Source of the DNA: Halorubrum rutilum
Lineage (GTDB): Archaea; Halobacteriota; Halobacteria; Halobacteriales; Haloferacaceae
Direction of reading: 5' to 3'
NCBI RefSeq assembly: GCF_024494565.1
Contig: NZ_JANHDN010000002.1
Span: forward strand, 434,001-498,000
Length of the DNA stretch: 64,000 nucleotides
This document shows, piece after piece, positions 58,274-64,000 of the stretch; position 1 is the first letter of the stretch, and every line of letters starts with the position of its first letter. The notes under the pieces were generated by a model. The model saw only the letters and a list, made by a program, of their open reading frames with translations, was not told the DNA's origin and did no database searches. Both the position numbers and the translations under genes were made by a program.

Positions 58274-58801
58274 ATGTCCGACGCCGAGGGGCCGACGGTC
58301 GCGCCGGCGACCGTCGACGACGTCGACGACGTCACCGACCTGTGGATCGCGCTGGCGGAGGGCCAGCGGCGCCACGGCTCGACGCTGCTCGCCGAGCCGA
58401 ACCGCACCGCGGTCCGCGAGTGGGTCGCGCGCTCCGTCGTCACCGGAGAGCTGCTCGTCGCCCGCGACGGCGACGACGGCCCGATCGGGTTCGTCGGCTT
58501 CGCGCTCGACCGGGAGGGGTACGAGCGCGACCGCGTCCGCGGAACGGTGAGCAACCTGTTCGTCGTCCCCGAGCGACGGGGGGAGGGGATCGGCGCCGAC
58601 CTGCTCGATGCGGCCGAACGCGCCCTCGCGGCGGCCGGGGCCGAGGCCGTCGCGCTGGAGGCGCTCGCCGACAACGACCGGGCCCGCGCGTTCTACGCCG
58701 ACCGGGGGTACGACCTCCACCGCGTCGAACTGACGAAGTCGCTGTCGGGATCGGCGGCGGGCGAGCCGACGGACGGCGACGCCGCGACCGGAACCGAGTG
58801 A
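58274..58801 (+). CDS. GNAT-family N-acetyltransferase
   Basis: A 175-residue acetyltransferase. The fold has V-D-D-V-D-D-V-T-D-L-W (about 14-24), the long I-G-F-V-G-F-A-L-D strand, the acetyl-CoA loop V-S-N-L-F-V-V-P-E-R-R-G-E-G-I-G-A-D-L-L (about 92-111, R-x-x-G-x-G/A) and the N-x-R-A-R-A-F-Y motif near 136-143. Target unknown (proteins, aminoglycosides and small metabolites are all possible). It is the last plus-strand gene before tRNA-Thr. Confidence 0.88.
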   Translation: MSDAEGPTVAPATVDDVDDVTDLWIALAEGQRRHGSTLLAEPNRTAVREWVARSVVTGELLVARDGDDGPIGFVGFALDREGYERDRVRGTVSNLFVVPERRGEGIGADLLDAAERALAAAGAEAVALEALADNDRARAFYADRGYDLHRVELTKSLSGSAAGEPTDGDAATGTE

Positions 58802-58869
58802 CCCGGAGCGGGCGCCAGCCTCGCCGAAAGCGACACGCACTCATACGAGGCCCGAGTACGCCAGCCTGC

Positions 58870-58943
58870 GCCAGGGGAGCATGGGCGGTTCATGCACTCG
58901 ACTTGTAATCGAGACTTCCGGGGTTCAAATCCCTGCCCTGGCT
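58870..58943 (+). tRNA. tRNA-Thr, anticodon TGT
   Basis: The 74-nt gene folds fully: acceptor GCCAGGG/CCCTGGC, D stem GCAT/ATGC, anticodon stem CTCGA/TCGAG with loop CTTGTAA (anticodon TGT, codon ACA), T arm CGGGG-TTCAAAT-CCCTG, discriminator T. Position 8 reads G rather than the nearly universal T (see findings). No CCA encoded. Confidence 0.9.
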
Positions 58944-59177
58944 TCACCGACCGAGCCGTCCCGTCGACGCCGCCTCCCCGCCGGCACCGGGGACGGACCG
59001 GGACACCGACGGCGACGAGGGGCGGGAAGGAGTCAGTGATGCCGGACTCACGCCCGTCGCGACCGCCGGACTGGGCGCCCGCCACGTCGGTCTCGACCGA
59101 CGAACGGCAGTCGTTCGTCACCCGCGGACAGGACCGAGTGGACGCGGCCGGGCGTCCGTCGCCGGCTGTACCGACCG

Positions 59178-59186
59178 TTTTTATTT
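59178..59186 (+). promoter_or_regulatory. TATA box of the ABC importer genes
   Basis: TTTTTATTT lies 22-30 nt before the ATG at 59208 and supports that start over the in-frame GTG at 59205. Confidence 0.6.
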
Positions 59187-59207
59187 GTCCGTGCCGTTAC
59201 AACGGTG

Positions 59208-60302
59208 ATGGCAAATCAGCCTGAAGGCGCCCCTGTCGGTGCCAGTCGACGGCGGTTTCTGACAGCGGCCGGCGGCGCGGCGGCGGCGGGGGTCGCCGGC
59301 TGTATGGGTGGAACGGCCAGCGGGACGGACACGCTTCGCGTCTCGGTCTGGAGCGGCACGAACGAGACGGTGTTCCGCGAGGTGATCAAGCCGATGTACG
59401 AGGAGCGGACGGGGAACACGCTCGAACTGAGCGGGAACTGGCAGGGGATCCTCTCGAAGATCCGCCAGTCCCCCGACGACGACCCGCCGTTCGACGTGAC
59501 GGTCGGCGTCGGGCGAACGAACTACCGCGGCCAGCAGGACGACTTGTGGATTCCGGTCGACTACGGCGACCTCTCGAACGCCGGCGGGATCAAGGACGGC
59601 CTCCGACAGTTCCGGATGTCCGAGTCGGGCGTCCCCGTCGCCTACGGTGCACACGCCTACGTCTACAACGAGGACTCCGTCACGTGGTCGCCCGAGTCGT
59701 GGAGCGACCTCCAGTCGGACGCCGCCGAGAACGTCGCGCTTCCGAGCGACTTCTGGCTAAAGCTGTTCATGATGGCGGCGCTGCTCAGGGACGACGAGCC
59801 GATGGCCGAGGAGGTGTACGACCCCGAGTACATGGACGCCCTCTTCGACACCGTCGAGGGGCTGCCGGTGTCGACGTTCTACCAGGGTACCCAGCAGCTC
59901 TGGACGGCGCTCAGCGAGGGGCTCGCCGATGTCGGCCACTACTTTTTCGCCTACGGCCTGCGGAAGGCGAGCAACACCGACGAGTACCCGATCGGCGTCA
60001 CCGTTCCCGAGCCGACGACGGGGTACATCGACTACTACCAGATCGTCCGCGGCGCGTCGGACGAAGCGATGGCGACCGAGTTTATCGATTTCATGCTCGA
60101 CCCGGAGGTCCAGAGCGCGTACGCCTCGGAGTTCAACCTCGGGTTCTCCCACGAGGGGACGACGCACCCGTCGGCGACCGCGGACGCGCTGCAGATCGCG
60201 AACGACGAGCTCGACCAGATCGCGTTTCAAAACTTCGCCGGCGTCGCCAGCTTCTCCGGCGACATGAACGACCGCTTCCGCGCGTTCGTCCAGGACAACT
60301 GA
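59208..60302 (+). CDS. ABC importer substrate-binding lipoprotein
   Basis: A 364-residue periplasmic-binding-type protein of the extracellular solute-binding family 1/PotD-like group. A Tat signal with R14-R15-R16-F-L and a lipobox V-A-G-C32 predict Tat export folded and lipid anchoring, the rule for haloarchaeal binding proteins. The mature domain has S-V-W-S-G-T-N-E (about 47-54) and Y-N-E-D-S-V near 155. The ATG at 59208 follows a TATA box. Genes for ATPase and two permeases follow with 1-nt gap or overlaps, so this is a complete importer. The substrate (polyamine, thiamine or iron) is not deducible. Confidence 0.88.
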   Translation: MANQPEGAPVGASRRRFLTAAGGAAAAGVAGCMGGTASGTDTLRVSVWSGTNETVFREVIKPMYEERTGNTLELSGNWQGILSKIRQSPDDDPPFDVTVGVGRTNYRGQQDDLWIPVDYGDLSNAGGIKDGLRQFRMSESGVPVAYGAHAYVYNEDSVTWSPESWSDLQSDAAENVALPSDFWLKLFMMAALLRDDEPMAEEVYDPEYMDALFDTVEGLPVSTFYQGTQQLWTALSEGLADVGHYFFAYGLRKASNTDEYPIGVTVPEPTTGYIDYYQIVRGASDEAMATEFIDFMLDPEVQSAYASEFNLGFSHEGTTHPSATADALQIANDELDQIAFQNFAGVASFSGDMNDRFRAFVQDN

Positions 60303-60303
60303 G

Positions 60304-61419
60304 ATGCTGGAACTGGACGGACTCACCGTCGAGTACGGCGACCTGACGGCGGTCGACGACGTCTCGCTCGCGGTCGGGGAGGGCGAGCTCTGCTGTCTCC
60401 TCGGTCCGTCCGGCTCCGGGAAGTCGACGGTACTCCGCGCCATCTCGGGATTCGAGACGCCCGCGGCCGGGCGGATCCGGATCGACGGCGTCGACGTGAC
60501 GGACGCGCCGCCGAACGAGCGCGACTGCTCGCTCGTGTTTCAGGACTGGGCGCTGTTCCCGCGTCAGACCGCCTCGGAGAACGTCGCCTTCGGCCTGAGG
60601 ATGAACGGCGTCGGGACCGCCGAGCGTGAGACGCGGGCCCGGGAAATGCTCGAACTCGTCGAGATGGAGGGACACGGAGACGCGTACCCGGACCAGCTCA
60701 GCGGCGGGCAGAAACAGCGCGTGGCGCTCGCGCGCTCGCTCGCGGTCGATCCCGACCTCCTGCTGCTCGACGAGCCGCTGTCGAACCTCGATCGGCGGCT
60801 CCGCGAGACGATGCAGCTCGAACTCAACGAGATCCACGACCGCGTCGGGACCACGATGCTGTACGTGACCCACGATCAGGACGAGGCGTTCACGCTCGGC
60901 GACCGGCTCGGGGTCATGGAATCGGGGCGGCTCGTCCAACACGACACCCCGGAAGCGGTGTACGACGACCCGGCGGACCGCTTCGTCGAGTCGTTCCTCG
61001 GGACGACGAACTTCGTCGAGTGCACCGTCGCGGAGCCGGGCCCGCGACCCCGCCTAGAGACGCCGATGGGCGTCGGGTTCGAGGCCGGGATCGAGGGCTC
61101 ATCGCTGGCGCCCGGTGACGCGGTCGTCGCCTCGTTACGTCCGGAGCGGCTCTCGCTGTCCGTCGCTCCCGCCGAGGAGACGCCGGAAACGACCGTCAGC
61201 GACGGCGGCGAGTCCGCGGTCGCGGTGCCGGCGCGCGTCGAGGAGACGGTCTACCGGGGCGCCGACCTCCGGATCCGGCTGTCGGCCGGCGAGACGACGC
61301 TGTTCGTCGAGCCGTCGGTCGCGGGGGCGCCCCCAGTCGGCGCGGGCGACGCGGTAGTCGTGCGCTTCCGGCCCGCCGACGCGCTCTATTTCGACGGGAC
61401 GGGTGCCAGATGTCGGTGA
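60304..61419 (+). CDS. ABC transporter ATP-binding protein (PotA/ThiQ-like)
   Basis: A 371-residue importer ATPase. Walker A G-P-S-G-S-G-K-S-T at about 34-42, Q-loop V-F-Q-D near 78-81, signature L-S-G-G-Q-K-Q-R near 137-144, Walker B L-L-L-L-D-E-P near 156-162 and H-loop T-H-D near 191-193 are all present. The C-terminal about 120 residues form a TOBE-like regulatory domain (L-R-P-E-R-L-S-L near 281-288). It starts 1 nt after the binding protein gene, and its end overlaps the first permease. Spermidine, thiamine and ferric importers share this domain arrangement. Confidence 0.93.
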   Translation: MLELDGLTVEYGDLTAVDDVSLAVGEGELCCLLGPSGSGKSTVLRAISGFETPAAGRIRIDGVDVTDAPPNERDCSLVFQDWALFPRQTASENVAFGLRMNGVGTAERETRAREMLELVEMEGHGDAYPDQLSGGQKQRVALARSLAVDPDLLLLDEPLSNLDRRLRETMQLELNEIHDRVGTTMLYVTHDQDEAFTLGDRLGVMESGRLVQHDTPEAVYDDPADRFVESFLGTTNFVECTVAEPGPRPRLETPMGVGFEAGIEGSSLAPGDAVVASLRPERLSLSVAPAEETPETTVSDGGESAVAVPARVEETVYRGADLRIRLSAGETTLFVEPSVAGAPPVGAGDAVVVRFRPADALYFDGTGARCR

Positions 61420-62306
61420 GCGACGCGCGGGCGGCGCTGCCGGCCGTCGAGCTGTCCGCGCGGTGGCGGACCCTGGCGCTCCTCGTCCCGCTCCTCCTGC
61501 TCGACGGGCTCGTCTTCCTCGTCCCGATGGGCTACCTGCTCCGGCTGAGCTTCGCCGAGCGCACGTCGGGCGGCGCCTTCGTCGAGAGTTCGTGGTCGCT
61601 CGCGGGGTACGAGTACGTCGTCGAGACGCCGCTCGTCCACGAGATATTCGCGTTTACCCTCGGGTTCGCCGTCCTCGTGACCGCCCTTGCGGTCGCGATC
61701 GGCGTGACGTACGCCTACGCCGTCTGGCTCGCGAGCGGCCCGTGGCGGACGGTCCTCCTGGGCGGTGCGATCTGTTCGCTGTTCACGACCGTCGTGGTGA
61801 AGCTGTTCGCGGTCGTGCTCGTGTTCTCGCCCCGGGGAGTGCTCAACGAGTTCCTCACCGGAGTCGGGGCTCTCTCCGACCCCGTCTTGCTCGTCGACAA
61901 TCTCGCCGGCGCGGTCATCGCGCAGCTGTACATCGTCGTTCCCTACGCGATCCTCACCGTGTACGCCGTGTTGACGACGCTCGACGACAGCCTCGTCGAG
62001 GCCGCACAGGACCTCGGCGCGAACCGGCCGGCCGTCTTCCGCGAGGTCGTGTTGCCGCACGTCCGGCCGGGGGTCGCCGTGGCGGCGATCATCAGCTTCA
62101 CGTGGTCCGTCGGCGCGTACCCCGCGCCGCTGCTCGTCGGGTCTGGGAGCGAGCAGACGACGGCGATCCTCGTCTCGCAGCTCCTGTTGACCGAGTTCGA
62201 CTGGCCCGCCGCCGCCGCGCTCTCGGTGATCACCGTGGCGGTGGTGCTGACGACGCTGCTCGCCGGACTGTGGCGGCTCGACGACGGGGGTGAGATCCTT
62301 GAGTAG
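61410..62306 (+). CDS. ABC transporter permease, first subunit
   Basis: A 298-residue permease with about six membrane helices and the EAA cytoplasmic loop (V-E-A-A-Q-D-L-G-A-N-R-P-A-V-F-R-E-V-V-L-P, about 195-215), which couples to the ATPase. It resembles PotB/ThiP-type subunits. It overlaps the ATPase gene's end by 10 nt and the next permease's start by 17 nt, a compact operon. The N-terminus (about 1-25) is an acidic cytosolic lead. Confidence 0.9.
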   Translation: MSVSDARAALPAVELSARWRTLALLVPLLLLDGLVFLVPMGYLLRLSFAERTSGGAFVESSWSLAGYEYVVETPLVHEIFAFTLGFAVLVTALAVAIGVTYAYAVWLASGPWRTVLLGGAICSLFTTVVVKLFAVVLVFSPRGVLNEFLTGVGALSDPVLLVDNLAGAVIAQLYIVVPYAILTVYAVLTTLDDSLVEAAQDLGANRPAVFREVVLPHVRPGVAVAAIISFTWSVGAYPAPLLVGSGSEQTTAILVSQLLLTEFDWPAAAALSVITVAVVLTTLLAGLWRLDDGGEILE

Positions 62307-63102
62307 CGTCCGCGCGGTCCGCGGCTGGCTCGCCCGCGGGGTCGTCGCCGCCCTGTTCGGCCTGCTCGTGTCGCCGCTCGTCATCGTGGTCGCCACCGCG
62401 TTCGACGCGTCGAGCGCGGTCGTCTTCCCGCCGACGGACCCGTCGCTGCGGTGGTTCGGCGAGTTGCTCGCGTCGCCGACGTGGCTGCGGTCGCTCGCCA
62501 ACAGCCTCGTCGTCGCGACCGGCACGAGCGCCCTCTCGATGGCCGTCGGAACGACGGCCGCGCTCGGGCTCCGCGGGTACGACGGACGGCTCCGCAGGGG
62601 GCTCGTAGGCCTCGCGCTACTGCCGTTACTCGTGCCGGGAGTCGTCATCGCCGTAACGCTCCTGACCTTCTTCAGTGCGTTCGGGCTGCAGCAGAGCTAC
62701 CTCGCGCTCGTGTTGGCGCACTCGCTGTGGGCGACGCCGCTCACATTCTCGGTGATGCAGTCGGCGTTCGCCCGCTTCGACTGGGCGCTCCACGAGGCGG
62801 CCCTCGACCTCGGCGCGTCGCGTCTCACGGCGTTCCGGACCGTCGTCGCCCCCGAAGTCCGTGCGGGGCTGGCCGTCGGGGCGCTGGTCGCGTTCATCGT
62901 CAGCCTCCAGGAGTTCGTCATGGCGCTCTTCCTCTCCGGTCCCGAGACTCGGACCGTCCCGGTGCAGGCGTGGAACTCCCTCAGACAGAGCCTCGACCCG
63001 CTCGTGAGCGTGGTGTCCACGATCCTGTTGGCCGCGGTCGTGCTGCTCGTCCTCCTCGCCGGCGGGCTCGCCGGACTGGACCGACTGGCGACCGACACCT
63101 GA
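62290..63102 (+). CDS. ABC transporter permease, second subunit
   Basis: A 270-residue permease (GTG start at 62290) with about six helices and an EAA loop H-E-A-A-L-D-L-G-A-S-R-L-T-A-F-R-T-V-V-A-P (about 168-188). It resembles PotC-type subunits and forms the translocation channel with the first permease. The overlapping GTG start and the missing Shine-Dalgarno point to coupled translation. It is the last gene of the importer set. Confidence 0.9.
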   Translation: MRSLSSVRAVRGWLARGVVAALFGLLVSPLVIVVATAFDASSAVVFPPTDPSLRWFGELLASPTWLRSLANSLVVATGTSALSMAVGTTAALGLRGYDGRLRRGLVGLALLPLLVPGVVIAVTLLTFFSAFGLQQSYLALVLAHSLWATPLTFSVMQSAFARFDWALHEAALDLGASRLTAFRTVVAPEVRAGLAVGALVAFIVSLQEFVMALFLSGPETRTVPVQAWNSLRQSLDPLVSVVSTILLAAVVLLVLLAGGLAGLDRLATDT

Positions 63103-63116
63103 CTCGCCGGGATCCG

Positions 63117-63124
63117 TTTATATA
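63117..63124 (+). promoter_or_regulatory. TATA box of the 63146 gene
   Basis: TTTATATA lies 22-29 nt before the ATG at 63146, so this small gene has its own promoter apart from the importer. Confidence 0.6.
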
Positions 63125-63145
63125 GGCTCCGAACCGATTCGCGAT

Positions 63146-63352
63146 ATGGATCGGACCGACACCGCGCTGCTCGGCGTCGCCGGGGTCGTCGCGGCCCTCG
63201 TCCTCGCGATGACATTCGCCGCGGGCATCCTGTTCGGTCCCGGAGTGTCGGTCCTCCGGCCGATACGACTCCTCGCCGTCGAGCCGTTCGCGTGGGTCGT
63301 CGTCGCGGCGCTGGTCGTCGCGGTCGTCGGCCACGCGTACATCGACGACTGA
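63146..63352 (+). CDS. Small two-helix membrane protein
   Basis: A 68-residue protein with two hydrophobic helices (about 8-30, L-L-G-V-A-G-V-V-A-A-L-V-L-A-M-T; and about 46-64, W-V-V-V-A-A-L-V-V-A-V-V-G) joined by a short R-P-I-R-L loop, and an acidic end Y-I-D-D. A strong TATA box stands just upstream. No family recognised. It is convergent with the UspA gene. Confidence 0.7.
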   Translation: MDRTDTALLGVAGVVAALVLAMTFAAGILFGPGVSVLRPIRLLAVEPFAWVVVAALVVAVVGHAYIDD

Positions 63353-63389
63353 CCGCGCGGCTCGGAGCACGTCCGGACTGACCGGTGGC

Positions 63390-63809
63390 TCAGCGCACGA
63401 CCGTCACGGGGACCGGCGAGTGCTGGAAGACAGACTTCGCCACGTTGCCGACGAGGAGCCGGTCGGCCAGCGACCCGCCGTGGGTCCCGATCACGACCAC
63501 GTCGAACTCGTCGGCGCGCTCGACGATCCGGCGCGCCGGCGACCCCACCTCGGTCATCGTCTCGATCGCGACCCCCCGCTCCGCGGCGATCGCCTCCGCC
63601 CGCTCGAACACGTCCTCGGAGAGCTCCCTGACGCGCTCCTCGCTGTCGTCCGCGAGGGCGATCCCCGTCGCCGCCCCCATCATCCGGGAGGGCTCGCCGA
63701 CGACGTGTAACACGGTCACGTCGGCGTCCCGGTGCACGTCGAGCGCGTAGCGCAGCGCCCGCTCGGAGAGCTCGGAGTCGTCCATCGGCACCAGCACGCG
63801 TTCGACCAT
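63390..63809 (-). CDS. Universal stress protein UspA family
   Basis: A 139-residue Usp domain. The opening R-V-L-V-P-M-D-D-S-E-L-S-E-R-A-L-R-Y-A (4-22) and the ATP-binding end D-V-V-V-I-G-T-H-G-G-S-L-A-D-R-L-L-V-G-N-V-A-K-S-V (G-x2-G-x9-G-N, about 104-127) place it in the ATP-binding class, distinct from the K-T-R-type at 51753. It is convergent with the small membrane gene. Stress-induced role inferred from the family. Confidence 0.9.
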   Translation of the reverse strand: MVERVLVPMDDSELSERALRYALDVHRDADVTVLHVVGEPSRMMGAATGIALADDSEERVRELSEDVFERAEAIAAERGVAIETMTEVGSPARRIVERADEFDVVVIGTHGGSLADRLLVGNVAKSVFQHSPVPVTVVR

Positions 63810-63891
63810 GGGAACCGTACGCGGTGCGCCGGGATAAACGCTCGCGCGCCCCGCGGCCTCCGCCGGCGCCGGCTCGGGTCGCGACCGCCCC

Positions 63892-64000
63892 TCAGTCGGC
63901 CTCCTCGGCGTCGACCTCGCGGACCGCCGCCACCAGCGCGTCGAGCGCGGCGTTGACCGCGCCGCGCCTCACCGCGTCGCGGTCGCCGTCGAGGACGACG
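63892..64000 (-). CDS. Unidentified gene, C-terminal 35 residues only
   Basis: A reading frame entering from the right edge and ending in TGA (complement at 63892-63894). The visible end reads V-L-D-G-D-R-D-A-V-R-R-G-A-V-N-A-A-L-D-A-L-V-A-A-V-R-E-V and an acidic tail. Its composition and third-position GC are those of a real haloarchaeal gene. Too little remains to name a family. Confidence 0.5.
   Translation of the reverse strand, partial: VVLDGDRDAVRRGAVNAALDALVAAVREVDAEEAD

Overview
This window is a chromosome segment of an extremely halophilic archaeon (class Halobacteria). It is visibly GC-rich (about 70% by eye). Its proteins are strongly acidic, and many starts sit 25-30 nt downstream of a TATA-like hexamer with no Shine-Dalgarno, which is leaderless archaeal transcription. 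Marker genes agree: mevalonate kinase plus isopentenyl phosphate kinase, an HTH_10/Bat-type regulator, eIF5A, FEN1, an XPB-type helicase, a J-domain ferredoxin fusion and a PGF-CTERM surface protein. A Halorubrum-like genus is my guess from the overall style. I see no CRISPR array, insertion sequence, integrase, restriction system or replication origin.

Layout. 1-4203: end of a DUF4870-like gene, a small MscS channel, the isoprenoid pair mvk/IPK, and an Mrp-type Fe-S carrier with a small partner. 4270-10579: a tungsten aldehyde ferredoxin oxidoreductase divergent from a YqeC-like factor, an unknown HhH-like protein, a CobW metal chaperone flanked by two tiny zinc-ligand proteins, and a formaldehyde-type dehydrogenase. 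10783-13338: a formate dehydrogenase catalytic subunit and a small protein. 13759-19127: a DgcN/DgcA-type pair, a PspA homologue, and a sugar isomerase/dehydrogenase pair. 19158-24488: a pilin-like protein, a Yip1-like membrane protein, a DHH-family protein without its catalytic motif, ferredoxin and FEN1. 24722-28018: glycine cleavage genes gcvH-gcvPA-gcvPB. 28061-33637: Bat-type regulator, thrC, a cupin, gnd, a small protein and a Vms1-type release factor. 33754-40688: secreted metallopeptidase, rhodanese, cupin, hydrolase, and a sulfatase-fold/GtrA/TVP38 membrane cluster. 40857-46774: tRNA-Pro, CHY zinc protein, TrmY, a small zinc protein, pyrF, a methyltransferase, an unknown cysteine-containing protein and an aldehyde dehydrogenase. 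46901-53752: aminotransferase, eIF5A and agmatinase, amidohydrolase, UspA and small membrane proteins. 53825-58801: esterase, XPB helicase, small zinc protein, uridine kinase, CBS and GNAT proteins. 58870-64000: tRNA-Thr, a complete ABC importer, a second UspA and a truncated gene.

The most unusual signal is a family of four dispersed intergenic elements (about 13.39-13.74, 32.36-32.67, 41.07-41.29 and 52.92-53.22 kb), all in the same orientation. Conserved blocks alternate with hairpins. The stem arms are perfectly complementary within a copy but differ in sequence between copies, which looks like compensatory change and so like selection for structure. Each copy begins with a TATA-like box about 35 nt before a conserved CCAAAGCCCCAG block. 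They could be structured non-coding RNAs or a palindromic mobile element, and they explain the spurious small ORFs in these gaps.

Metabolic links inside the window are formaldehyde to formate to CO2 (divergent dehydrogenases), glycine cleavage, D-glutamate processing (DgcN/DgcA), polyamine and deoxyhypusine supply (agmatinase next to eIF5A), and Mo/W enzyme maturation (AOR next to the YqeC-like factor).
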